Positions 1-7,752 of a stretch of DNA of 44,690 bases are shown piece after piece. How positions within the stretch are numbered: position 1 is the stretch's first letter; each line of letters starts with the position of its first letter. The stretch covers positions 1 to 44,690 of the forward strand of contig CBFHHA010000018.1 of the NCBI GenBank assembly GCA_965655625.1, written 5' to 3'. Source of the DNA: CAJJDF01 sp965655625. Its GTDB lineage: Bacteria; Bacteroidota; Bacteroidia; Flavobacteriales_D; CAJJDF01. Made by a program: the position numbers and the translations under genes. The notes under the pieces are model-generated. The model was not told the DNA's origin, made no database searches, and saw only the letters and a list, made by a program, of their open reading frames with translations.

Positions 1-6
1 CTTAAT

Positions 7-39
7 CGGGGTTCCTCTTTCGTTAGAAATAGAACCCCG
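7..39 (-). terminator. hairpin downstream of tmRNA
   Basis: An 8-bp perfect stem (CGGGGTTC at 7-14 with GAACCCCG at 32-39) is extended by a short inner TTTC/GAAA stem. It lies 15 bases beyond the tmRNA 3' end on the minus strand. The expected U tract would run off the window edge, so a terminator is inferred from position and stem strength. Confidence 0.55.
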
Positions 40-54
40 TTAAGTGGATAAAAG

Positions 55-454
55 TGGAGTCGGAGGGTTTCGAACCCTCGTCCAAACAAGGAATAATCGA
101 GCTTTCTACATGTTTATCTTACAATTAATTTTCGATAAGTAGCTGACCATAAGCAATCCACTACAAACTTATTCTTTTTAGTTTCGCGCATCCATCAAGA
201 CTTTGGATGCACTAGTTTAACAAACTTGATACCCAATTGCAATGAACAGTTAAACGGGGATTCATTGCTGGGCAGTTAGTCGGTCCAATATTATGGAGCG
301 ATTAAGGTAACAGAACCTGGTTCTGGTTACGCAGCTAACGCGTAGTTGTTTTCTCCAATTAAATGGAATGAATATTTTGATTTAGGGAGCTAACATTCAA
401 TACTCCACATGCTTACTGGACTAGTTCATCTCGCTGTCAAATCCAGTCGACCCC
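55..454 (-). ncRNA. ssrA: tmRNA (transfer-messenger RNA), tag GENNYALAA
   Basis: This RNA rescues ribosomes stalled on broken mRNAs and adds a degradation tag, working with SmpB. On the minus strand the 5' end GGGGTCGAC near 454 pairs with the 3' end CGACTCC near 56-62 to form the tRNA-like acceptor stem. The T-arm is visible as GGGTTCGAAACCC at about 67-79. The internal reading frame at 356-327 encodes GENNYALAA followed by TAA, ending in the ALAA protease signal typical of SsrA tags. The terminal CCA is not encoded: the discriminator A at 55 is followed by CTT. The length of 400 nt is normal for a one-piece tmRNA. I did not fold the pseudoknots. The ends are accurate to a few bases. Confidence 0.96.
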
Positions 455-515
455 ATAGATAGGTCACTAAATTACTCAAATGATTTGTGAAACACCTATA
501 ATTTTGAGAATATAT

Positions 516-632
516 TCATTGTTTTAATCCCCAATAAAGACCATAGAGAATAATAGCAGAAGTAATTGTGCCTTTGACGATAAAGAAAATGATAGTGGCC
601 CAACCCAATTTTTTAAGATGTTTCTTTTTCAT
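516..632 (-). CDS. 38-residue predicted membrane miniprotein
   Basis: This small gene encodes 38 residues starting MKKKHLKKLGWATIIFF and ending in TGA at 516. The N-terminus is strongly basic (six Lys and one His in the first eight residues). A single hydrophobic segment follows from about residue 10 to 35, which predicts one inner-membrane helix with a cytoplasmic N-terminus. A purine-rich stretch (AAGAGAGAGAT) sits just before the ATG and could serve as the ribosome binding site. The gene lies between tmRNA and the divergent methyltransferase gene. I do not recognise a named family. The sharp basic/hydrophobic pattern and clean start region argue against a chance frame. Confidence 0.6.
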   Translation of the reverse strand: MKKKHLKKLGWATIIFFIVKGTITSAIILYGLYWGLKQ

Positions 633-764
633 TTTTATCTCTCTCTTATTTTAATCCACTAATTGTTATGAAATGCCAACAACTTGTGTAATTTTGAAAA
701 CAAATTTATTTCATCTTTAAACCAATTTCTATGATTTTGGTCATACACAACAAGAATAGTTATT

Positions 765-1310
765 ATGTCGTTTATCTCCGAGTTTTTTAAAAATAAGTCT
801 GAAATTGGTGCTGTTGCTCCAAGCAGTAAGTTTTTGGGAAAGAAAATGTATGGCGGAATTGATTTTTCGAAAGTGAAATGTATTGTTGAATTTGGTCCTG
901 GTACGGGAGTGTTTACGAAAGAGATTTTAAAAAGAATGAATCCTGAAGCGAGTATGATTGTTTTCGAGACCAATCCAAGTTTTTATGAAAAATTAAAGAA
1001 GGAAATAAAGGATGAAAGGGCTTTGATATTGAATGAGAGCGCTGAAAAAATTGGGGAATATCTTTCGTTAAAAAATCATGAGAAAGCAGATTATATTATT
1101 TCTTCTTTGCCATTGACTGTGTTTCCAAAGAAGTTGAAAGAGAATATATTAAAATCCGCAGTTGAAAATTTAAGTGAGAAAGGTCAGTATATTCAGTTTC
1201 AGTATTCATTAAATGCACACAAGTTACTAAAGGAAAATTTTGGTTCAGTAAAGCTGGCTTTTTCGCTTATTAATGTGCCGCCCGCCTTTGTATACAAATG
1301 TTCATTGTAA
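765..1310 (+). CDS. PmtA-like SAM-dependent methyltransferase
   Basis: This 181-residue class I methyltransferase resembles bacterial phospholipid N-methyltransferases (PmtA/COG3963) and, more distantly, KsgA-type enzymes. The N-terminal FFKNKSEIGAVAPSSKFLG is the typical opening of the PmtA group. Motif I, VEFGPGTGVFTKEIL (about residues 40-55), forms the SAM-binding loop. An acidic residue follows in the next strand (IVFETNP), and IISSLPLTVFP takes the place of motif IV. No signal peptide is present. The likely substrate is a membrane lipid such as phosphatidylethanolamine, but this is family-based inference and the true acceptor could differ. It is a single gene, with opposite-strand genes on both sides. 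Confidence 0.75.
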   Translation: MSFISEFFKNKSEIGAVAPSSKFLGKKMYGGIDFSKVKCIVEFGPGTGVFTKEILKRMNPEASMIVFETNPSFYEKLKKEIKDERALILNESAEKIGEYLSLKNHEKADYIISSLPLTVFPKKLKENILKSAVENLSEKGQYIQFQYSLNAHKLLKENFGSVKLAFSLINVPPAFVYKCSL

Positions 1311-1339
1311 AAAGGTTAATCGTTTTGCTTGAATCCACC

Positions 1340-2377
1340 TCACCACTTTATTCCAATTTTTCCTGTCGATTTTCGGCTTGCAAGTAAGTCATGAGCTTTG
1401 GTTATTTCGGTTACGGGAAATTCGCCACCCGAGATAGGTTTAATGCAAGGATTCTCTTCCATTAAAGAAATTACCGCCTTCATACATTCGCTAATTACAT
1501 TGGGTTTTACATCCCCCACGGTGAGCATGTTTACTCCCAATATTCCGGACGATTTACCAAGTAGTTTCAGTGGTTTTACCTTTGGGGTTTTTCTTAAAAG
1601 CCCCAACAGAGTGAAAAGGTTCGGTTTTTTTCCAGAGATACTAGCCGCACCGTAATTAATTAACCTGCCACTTACAGATAATATCCTAAAATCTTCCTTG
1701 ATCGATTCGCCACCAATTGAATTAAAAATCACATCTGCTTTTATGCCTTTTGATAATTTCAAGAATTGCTCGTGATAATCAGAATTTGATAGGTTTATTG
1801 GAAAATCAACTCCATTATTTCGTAAATAATCCATTTTTTCGTTTGAGCTAGTTAATCCATAAACTTCGCACCCTTTGGCTTTTGCTATTTGGGTAAGAGC
1901 AGTTCCAACTCCTCCTGCTGCGGCATGTATGAGAACTTTGTCACCTTTGTGCAAATTGGTAATATATTGACTGGAATAATAGGCCGTGCAATACTGAGTG
2001 GCTATTGCAGTTGCCTCTGGAATAGACCAATTACTTGGGATTTCGGCAATGGCAGAAATTTTTGTTTTGGCAAATTCGGCATAACCGCCAAATCGTGTTA
2101 ATCCAACCACTCTTTTCCCAATCCAATTTTCGTTTTCGTGTGGAGCAACTTGCTCTACAATTCCTACCACATCATAGCCCAATACAGAAGGAAGTGGTGG
2201 AGCTCCTTTGTATAGTCCTTGTCTGGCCATTACATCGGCATAGTTAAGTCCAAATCCTTCGCAACGAATCAAAACCTCGCCTGGTTCAAGGATAGGCTTC
2301 ATTACTTCTCTTGCTTCAAAATTATTTTTGTCTTTTCCGTATTGTGTCAAAAAAACGGCTTTCATTTTCTCTGCCAT
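1340..2377 (-). CDS. zinc-independent MDR oxidoreductase, NADPH:quinone reductase/VAT-1-like
   Basis: This 345-residue medium-chain dehydrogenase/reductase has an N-terminal GroES-like fold (FGLNYADVMARQGLY..PSVLGYDVVG) and a Rossmann domain carrying AAAGGVGTALTQIAKAKGC, the NAD(P)H-binding glycine motif. The catalytic and structural zinc cysteines of alcohol dehydrogenases are absent, and the overall pattern matches quinone oxidoreductase and VAT-1-like proteins. It is probably a soluble NADPH-dependent reductase of quinones or enones. The start MAEKMKAVF could alternatively be at the second Met, four codons in. It follows the permease gene by 9 bases on the same strand, so the two are probably co-transcribed, although no functional link is obvious. 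Confidence 0.85.
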   Translation of the reverse strand: MAEKMKAVFLTQYGKDKNNFEAREVMKPILEPGEVLIRCEGFGLNYADVMARQGLYKGAPPLPSVLGYDVVGIVEQVAPHENENWIGKRVVGLTRFGGYAEFAKTKISAIAEIPSNWSIPEATAIATQYCTAYYSSQYITNLHKGDKVLIHAAAGGVGTALTQIAKAKGCEVYGLTSSNEKMDYLRNNGVDFPINLSNSDYHEQFLKLSKGIKADVIFNSIGGESIKEDFRILSVSGRLINYGAASISGKKPNLFTLLGLLRKTPKVKPLKLLGKSSGILGVNMLTVGDVKPNVISECMKAVISLMEENPCIKPISGGEFPVTEITKAHDLLASRKSTGKIGIKW

Positions 2378-2386
2378 AAGGTTGTG

Positions 2387-4036
2387 TCAATTAAATTTGA
2401 TTGCTTTTACTGGTTTTATATTAGCAATGAATAAGGAGGTCAAGAATAATATCATGAGAGCAAGTACCACCGTAATAAGATTTATTAAAATAAATTCCTT
2501 CCATTCAAATCCCAAGGGGACTTTCGATAAATAATATTTGTCTTGCGGAAGTGTTAAAAACCCAAAAACTGATTGCAACCAAATGAGTAAAAACGCAATC
2601 ACATTCCCCAAAACAATCCCTCGAGCCAGAATAAATCCTCCTAACTTGATAAAAACTCGCTGTACAACAATATCGCGCGACCCAAAAGATTTCATTATTC
2701 CAATGAAACTAATTTTTTCAATAATAATAACAAGGAGCAAGGCGGCAATGTTTATTACCGCCACCATTATCATCAATACAATAATGATAATAGCATTGGT
2801 ATCCAATACGTTTAACCAACCAAAAATTTCACTTTGCAAATCCGTGATTTTAGAAATTTTTTGAAATGGATCTGTCACAAAATTTAGTTCCTTTTCCATC
2901 TTTTCTAGGTTGTCAAAATTTTTCAAATAAATTTCGTAACCACCTACAAAATCTGAATGGCTTCCACCGGTAGTTGTGAGAATAGTCTTGATGCTGCCGT
3001 TAGCCCCTGTGTAGAGCCTTGTTGAGTCGTTCAAGGATTCATATTCAAACTCCCCAGAAGCAGTGATGCACTCGTTGTTCGCGGAATTTACTTCTATTTT
3101 GAGCCAAGCAGTATCGGCAATAGAAACTGGTTCGGATTGAAGGGTAACTGTATTTATGGCGTAGTCATTCGTGATAACTCTAATGACCGTGTCTTTATTT
3201 GCGCAAAACTCAATTGTGTTACTATGTGTTGGTTTTTTGTTGTTGAATTGATGAAGGTAATTTTCGTTTCCGCCAATGGAGTTAGTCGAAATTTTAACCT
3301 GATCGTTTACAGGCAAAGTCTCAAGAAAAAGAGAGGTTGAAATCCCCCAATTGTTTAGCTTTTGGATATGTTGAATGTCTGCAAATACAAATTGGTTGTC
3401 GAATTCTTCCAAACCGGTTTCATAAATTCCCGCAATAACAAAGGACTTGGTGATAGGTTTTTTACCATTAAAAAAATAACCTCGAATCCTTTCGTTCACC
3501 TCTAGTTTTAATCTTTTTTTAAGGTAATTTGAAATAAGAATACTGTCGTTTGGTTCTGAAGAAAGAGCGCTAAATGATTTGCCTTCCAATAGTTTAGAGT
3601 TCAAAAACTCCCAGGAGAAATCTGTGTTTATTCCTTTAAATATTATTCCTTCAATGTCTCTATTTATCTTAGTTTCGGTGTCGTATATTACGGTATCGGC
3701 ATTGGATTGTAGAATACCTGCTTTGGTGGCAAAAGTTTGGATATGCGCTACGCCAGGCAAGTTTCGCACTCTCTCTTGGTAAGCATTAGAAATTTGGATA
3801 GGGGAGGTTTCTAAACTAAAATTTGTTCCACCAGCGGTAACCTGAAGGTGAGAAGAAAAATTAACCACTTTGTTCTTGATTTCTCTTTGAAATCCTCTCA
3901 CAATAGAAATAGAAATAAGCATAACTAGCATACTTATTGTAATACTTACAATAGCAACTTTGATTATCGGTTTGGAAAATTTATTTCCCGTGCTCAGTTC
4001 TTTTCTAAGTTTATTTGAAATAAATTTGCTTACCAA
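2387..4036 (-). CDS. LolC/LolE-type ABC transporter permease (FtsX family) with long periplasmic insert
   Basis: This 549-residue permease has the MacB/FtsX plan: one N-terminal membrane helix (about 27-48, VAIVSITISMLVMLISISIV followed by RGF), a large periplasmic domain, then three C-terminal helices (about 412-440, 462-490 and 515-540) ending in IKPVKAIKFN. It resembles the LolC/E subunits that release lipoproteins from the inner membrane. The usual family length is about 400-420. The excess lies in an insert of roughly 135 residues (about 235-370) just before the conserved VGGYEIYLKNFD segment. The start codon is TTG: the N-terminal IxNKLRK..S.PIIKVAI pattern fits the family and no ATG lies suitably upstream. 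No ATPase partner is encoded nearby. It is divergent from the NamZ-like gene. Confidence 0.8.
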   Translation of the reverse strand: MVSKFISNKLRKELSTGNKFSKPIIKVAIVSITISMLVMLISISIVRGFQREIKNKVVNFSSHLQVTAGGTNFSLETSPIQISNAYQERVRNLPGVAHIQTFATKAGILQSNADTVIYDTETKINRDIEGIIFKGINTDFSWEFLNSKLLEGKSFSALSSEPNDSILISNYLKKRLKLEVNERIRGYFFNGKKPITKSFVIAGIYETGLEEFDNQFVFADIQHIQKLNNWGISTSLFLETLPVNDQVKISTNSIGGNENYLHQFNNKKPTHSNTIEFCANKDTVIRVITNDYAINTVTLQSEPVSIADTAWLKIEVNSANNECITASGEFEYESLNDSTRLYTGANGSIKTILTTTGGSHSDFVGGYEIYLKNFDNLEKMEKELNFVTDPFQKISKITDLQSEIFGWLNVLDTNAIIIIVLMIMVAVINIAALLLVIIIEKISFIGIMKSFGSRDIVVQRVFIKLGGFILARGIVLGNVIAFLLIWLQSVFGFLTLPQDKYYLSKVPLGFEWKEFILINLITVVLALMILFLTSLFIANIKPVKAIKFN

Positions 4037-4080
4037 TGTTTGAAGTGTTAAAATTATTGTTTGTTAAAACTACACAAATT

Positions 4081-5283
4081 ATGAGTATTCGTCCCCTCCT
4101 TATTTTTACTTTTTTATTCTTTTTCTCCGTAATAGGTATTAATCAAAATTCTCATTTTTCCACACAATTTAAAACTAACCTGACAATAGGAGCCGAAAGA
4201 TTACCACTTTATTTGCCAAAATTAGAAGGAAAACGAGTGGGAGTAGTGGCGAACCAAACCTCTGCTATTGGTGCCACTCATTTAGTCGATACACTACTTT
4301 CGTTAGGTGTTTTGGTCAAGAAAGTATTTTCTCCAGAGCATGGTTTTAGAGGAAAAGCCGATGCGGGAGAATACGTAAGTTCTTCCAAAGACCGAAAAAC
4401 AGGTTTACCGATAGTGTCGCTTTATGGTTCAAATAAAAAGCCTTCGGTACAACAAATTCAGGATTTGGATGTGTTGATTTTTGATATCCAAGACGTAGGA
4501 GCAAGGTTTTACACCTATATTTCTACCCTGCATTATATCATGGAAGTAGCTGCTGAAAACGACAAAGAGGTAATTGTGTTGGATCGTCCCAACCCCAACG
4601 GATTTTATGTGGATGGCCCCATACTAAAAAAAGGTTTTGAATCATTTGTTGGAATGCATCCGATTCCGGTGGTGCATGGATTGACAGTGGGCGAATTGGC
4701 CAAAATGATTAATGGGGAAAAATGGCTAAAAAATGGGGTTAGTTGCAACTTAACAGTGGTTTCTTGTTTGGATTATTCGCATTCGGATTTTTATAAATTG
4801 CCCATAGCTCCTTCGCCAAATTTACCCAATATGTCTTCCATATATTTGTATCCATCTTTGTGTTTTTTTGAGGGTACTTCCGTGAGTGTGGGAAGAGGGA
4901 CTGAGCTTCCCTTCCAAATAATTGGTTCTCCATTTATAGATTCTGGTTCTTATGAATTTGTTCCCAAATCTATTGTTGGTGCTTCTAGTCCGAAGCACGA
5001 AGGAAAAAACTGTATAGGTTACAACCTCAGTACTTTTGGTTTGTTGTACGTGCGAAATACCAAAGGATTGTATTTACATTGGCTAGTTGGAATGAATGAA
5101 AAAACGAATGGTAATTATATAACAAGAGCAAGTTTTTTTGATAAACTGGCTGGTACAGATCAATTAAGAAAACAAATTGAAAAAGGTACCTCCATAGAAA
5201 TGATAAAGCAATCTTGGCAAAAGGATTTGAATTCATACAAAATTATGCGAGCTAAGTACTTGCTTTATTCCGATTTTGAATAG
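4081..5283 (+). CDS. exported NamZ-like exo-beta-N-acetylmuramidase (DUF1343)
   Basis: The 400-residue product belongs to the DUF1343/NamZ family, whose characterised member removes terminal N-acetylmuramic acid from peptidoglycan fragments. Diagnostic segments are GVVANQTSAIG, FSPEHGFRGKADAGE, FDIQDVGARFYTYISTLHY, LDRPNPNG..VDGPIL, SPNLPN and GTSVSVGRGTELPFQ. The start at 4081 (MSIRPLLIFTFLFFFSVIG) gives a compact signal peptide. An in-frame ATG at 4036 would add 15 residues and overlap the divergent permease start, so I prefer 4081. The protein probably acts in the periplasm in cell-wall recycling. It stands alone upstream of dnaX. Confidence 0.88.
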   Translation: MSIRPLLIFTFLFFFSVIGINQNSHFSTQFKTNLTIGAERLPLYLPKLEGKRVGVVANQTSAIGATHLVDTLLSLGVLVKKVFSPEHGFRGKADAGEYVSSSKDRKTGLPIVSLYGSNKKPSVQQIQDLDVLIFDIQDVGARFYTYISTLHYIMEVAAENDKEVIVLDRPNPNGFYVDGPILKKGFESFVGMHPIPVVHGLTVGELAKMINGEKWLKNGVSCNLTVVSCLDYSHSDFYKLPIAPSPNLPNMSSIYLYPSLCFFEGTSVSVGRGTELPFQIIGSPFIDSGSYEFVPKSIVGASSPKHEGKNCIGYNLSTFGLLYVRNTKGLYLHWLVGMNEKTNGNYITRASFFDKLAGTDQLRKQIEKGTSIEMIKQSWQKDLNSYKIMRAKYLLYSDFE

Positions 5284-5351
5284 AAGCGTTTGGTTAAAAA
5301 AATTGCACAAATTATCCTTTTAAACTCACAGAAATATACTAATTTTACTAC

Positions 5352-7094
5352 ATGAGCGAATTTGTAGTTTCAGCAAGAAAATATAGACCCAATACATTTG
5401 AGAGTGTAGTTGGTCAAGAATCAATTACTTCTACCTTAGAAAACTCGATAAAAACAGGTCAAATGGCTCAAGCCTACTTGTTTTGCGGGCCTCGAGGTGT
5501 AGGGAAAACTTCTTGCGCTCGAATTTTTGCCAAAATAATCAACCAAGATTCTCTGGGTGAAAATGAAGATTTATCTTTCAATATTTTTGAACTAGATGCT
5601 GCTTCAAATAACTCGGTAGAAGACATCCGATACATCACCGACCAGGTGAGGATTCCACCTCAGGTAGGAAAGTACAAAGTCTACATCATAGATGAGGTAC
5701 ACATGCTGTCGAGTGCGGCATTTAATGCGTTTTTGAAAACTCTAGAAGAACCACCACCGCATGCTATATTTATTCTTGCCACGACCGAAAAGCACAAAAT
5801 AATTCCTACCATTTTGTCGAGGTGTCAGGTATATAACTTTAATAGAATTAAGGTGGTGGATATGGTTTCCCATTTAGAGAAAATCGCTCAGAAAGAAGAG
5901 ATTTCTTACGAAAAAGAAGCGCTTTACGTCATTGCAGAAAAAGCCGATGGAGCTTTGAGAGATTCCTTGTCTATTTTTGACCAAATAGTTAATTTCTCCA
6001 ATAGAAATATAACTTACGACTCGGTAATTCAAAACCTAAATGTGTTGGATTACAACTATTATTTTAGGATTGTTGATTCCATCAATAAACACAATATTTC
6101 CGATTGCCTTCTAGCCCTGGATGAGATACTCAATAATGGATTTGATGGGCATCATTTTATGACAGGATTAGGAAGTCATTTTAGAGATTTATTAGTATCA
6201 AAAAGTCCAGAAACGGTGAAGCTCTTGGAGGTAGGAGAGAACGTAAAAGAAAAATACTTGCAACAAAGCGTAGAAACAAGTGCACGAACTCTGGTAAAAG
6301 GCCTCGAGATTATTTCGGATGCCGATACCCACTACAAGGCAAGTAAGAATCAACGATTACTAGTCGAATTAACTTTGATAAAATTAAGCTCACTTGGACA
6401 AAGTGAGCAAAAAAAAAATCTAGAAACTAAAGACAATTCTACCGAATCACTTTCATCAAATAAATTGATTGAGGTAAAAATAGAAACCTCTGATAAAGTA
6501 GATAATGCAGGTTCGGTTCCTGAACAAAAAACTGATTCTCTTTCAAGTACCAAGACAGCCAATCCAATAGAAGTAAAGAAGGAGTTTAATTCAACTGAGG
6601 CTCCAAAGGAGGTGATTGAATCAAAGCCTATCCAAAAGAATAAAAGTTTTTCGGGTTTCTCCATTAAACAAACTTTAGAAAAAAAACAAGAGCTTGCCGA
6701 AGAAGAGGAAAGGAAAGACAAAGATCCATTTACTTACGAAAGCTTGATGGAAAAGTGGCTCGAATACGCAACTAAAGCCAATGATAAAAACAAAAAAACG
6801 TTGCACACAGCACTTACCACAAATTCTCCAGAACTAAAAGAAGGTTTTACAATAGAACATGTGCTGGATAACAAAACATTGTTCGACAATTTCAATAGAG
6901 AAAAACAAACGTTTTTGGATTTTCTAAAAAAGGAATTAAACAACTACTCGATTCAACTTCAGGCAAAATTGATTAAAAACGAAAAGGCCGAAGTATTTTT
7001 GTACACCGACAAGGAAAAATTTTTGAAATTGGCAGAAACAAAACCCGAACTTCTTTATTTAAAAGACAAACTACACCTCGATTTTGAATTTTAG
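5352..7094 (+). CDS. dnaX: DNA polymerase III subunit gamma/tau
   Basis: This is the clamp-loader ATPase of the replisome, 580 residues. The Walker A motif is GPRGVGKTS (46-54), Walker B is IIDEVHML (112-119), and the SRC sensor motif is at 156-158. Domains I-III end near residue 345 (RLLVELTLIKLS). A charged, low-complexity linker follows (about 350-460), then a C-terminal tau-specific domain. The four-Cys zinc module of the E. coli protein is missing: residues 61-76 (KIINQDSLGENEDLSF) contain no Cys, which I believe is usual in Flavobacteriia. An A10 tract lies at codons 353-356 and may generate a short gamma form; it is described separately. The gene is monocistronic and ends in an inverted repeat. 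Confidence 0.96.
   Translation: MSEFVVSARKYRPNTFESVVGQESITSTLENSIKTGQMAQAYLFCGPRGVGKTSCARIFAKIINQDSLGENEDLSFNIFELDAASNNSVEDIRYITDQVRIPPQVGKYKVYIIDEVHMLSSAAFNAFLKTLEEPPPHAIFILATTEKHKIIPTILSRCQVYNFNRIKVVDMVSHLEKIAQKEEISYEKEALYVIAEKADGALRDSLSIFDQIVNFSNRNITYDSVIQNLNVLDYNYYFRIVDSINKHNISDCLLALDEILNNGFDGHHFMTGLGSHFRDLLVSKSPETVKLLEVGENVKEKYLQQSVETSARTLVKGLEIISDADTHYKASKNQRLLVELTLIKLSSLGQSEQKKNLETKDNSTESLSSNKLIEVKIETSDKVDNAGSVPEQKTDSLSSTKTANPIEVKKEFNSTEAPKEVIESKPIQKNKSFSGFSIKQTLEKKQELAEEEERKDKDPFTYESLMEKWLEYATKANDKNKKTLHTALTTNSPELKEGFTIEHVLDNKTLFDNFNREKQTFLDFLKKELNNYSIQLQAKLIKNEKAEVFLYTDKEKFLKLAETKPELLYLKDKLHLDFEF
6409..6418 (+). promoter_or_regulatory. A10 tract in dnaX, candidate programmed slippage site
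   Basis: Ten consecutive A residues fall at dnaX codons 353-356 (CAA AAA AAA AAT), about ten residues after domain III ends. Gaining one A, or a -1 ribosomal shift, gives Q-K-K-K-S-R-N and then TAA at 6428-6430, a 359-residue protein. Losing one A, or a +1 shift, gives Q-K-K-I and then TAG at 6421-6423, a 356-residue protein. This is the layout known from Thermus dnaX, where RNA polymerase slips on A9 to make gamma. It is the longest homopolymer I saw in any coding region here. Confidence 0.55.
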
Positions 7095-7116
7095 TTCTTT
7101 TTAAGAAAAAGAACTA
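7092..7116 (+). repeat. perfect 11-bp inverted repeat overlapping the dnaX stop codon
   Basis: The arm TAGTTCTTTTT (7092-7102), a 3-base loop AAG and the arm AAAAAGAACTA (7106-7116) form a perfect stem-loop whose first three bases are the dnaX stop codon. No T tract follows on either strand, so it is not a classical terminator. It could protect the 3' end of the mRNA. Confidence 0.6.
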
Positions 7117-7141
7117 AAAACTAGATAAAAATAGAGTGCAT

Positions 7142-7176
7142 AAAAAAAGCCCGTTGGATAACCAGCGGGCTTTTTT
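7142..7176. terminator. bidirectional intrinsic terminator between dnaX and hup
   Basis: The stem GCCCG-TTGG (7149-7157) pairs with CCAG-CGGGC (7162-7170) around a 4-base loop, flanked by seven A on the left and six T on the right. It therefore works as a rho-independent terminator in both directions and serves the convergent dnaX (plus) and hup (minus) genes. Confidence 0.92.
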
Positions 7177-7196
7177 ATTCAACTAAAAAGTTACTC

Positions 7197-7469
7197 TTAG
7201 TTTACAGTCTTAGCTAATTCAGAACCAGCTTTGAATTTTACTACATTCTTAGCAGCAATTTTGATTTCTTTCCCAGTTTGTGGGTTTCTTCCAGTTCTAG
7301 CAGCTCTGTTAGATACAGAAAAAGTTCCCCATCCTACTAGAGATACTTTGTCTCCTTTTTTCAAAGTTCCAGCAGTAGCTTCCATAAATCCTTCCAAAGC
7401 TCTTTTTGAGTCAGCTTTGCTTAGTCCTGAATTTGATGCCATAGCATCGATTAAATCTGTTTTGTTCAT
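7197..7469 (-). CDS. hup: HU-family nucleoid DNA-binding protein
   Basis: This 90-residue protein starts MNKTDLIDAMASNSGLSKADS and continues with the HU/IHF helix pair. The DNA-binding beta arm is NRAARTGRNPQTGKEIKI (about residues 53-70), including the Gly-Arg-Asn-Pro hairpin with the proline that wedges into DNA. It ends in the C-terminal helix FKAGSELAKTVN. Length and motif order are those of classical HU rather than the longer Bacteroidales variants. It is monocistronic, with its own promoter (7521-7550) and a leader of about 45 bases. It compacts the chromosome and assists replication and recombination. Confidence 0.95.
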   Translation of the reverse strand: MNKTDLIDAMASNSGLSKADSKRALEGFMEATAGTLKKGDKVSLVGWGTFSVSNRAARTGRNPQTGKEIKIAAKNVVKFKAGSELAKTVN

Positions 7470-7520
7470 TTTTTTCTTTTTAAATGATTAATAAAAAACA
7501 TTAACTATTGTTAACAGTAG

Positions 7521-7550
7521 CAAATATATACGAAATCCTTTATAAACCAA
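7521..7550 (-). promoter_or_regulatory. Bacteroidota-type promoter of hup
   Basis: On the minus strand, TTG at 7550-7548, a 19-base spacer and TATATTTG at 7528-7521 match the Bacteroidota -33 (TTG) and -7 (TAnnTTTG) consensus. Transcription should start near 7515, about 45 bases before the ATG at 7469. Confidence 0.65.
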
Positions 7551-7752
7551 GTGCAGCAAGGGTTTATGTTAATAAAACTGATTAAATGTTCATAAATACG
7601 ATAGGAAATTCTAATTATTTAGTATTTCGACTTTGTTTCTTCTCAAAACCCTCATTATACGTTGCTTAGAACAGTATTTGCATTTTATTCTTTTTAATTT
7701 GCGAGGAGTATCTCATTTAGCTAAATTCGAAGAATCCCAAAAGAAGCAATAA

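Noticed and set aside
659..973. 104-codon open frame on the minus strand
   Set aside because: It lies almost wholly antisense to the methyltransferase gene, has no family-like motif, and its start region is not supported.
6350..6721. 123-codon minus-strand frame inside dnaX
   Set aside because: It is a Ser/Phe-rich antisense shadow of the charged tau linker, with no independent support.
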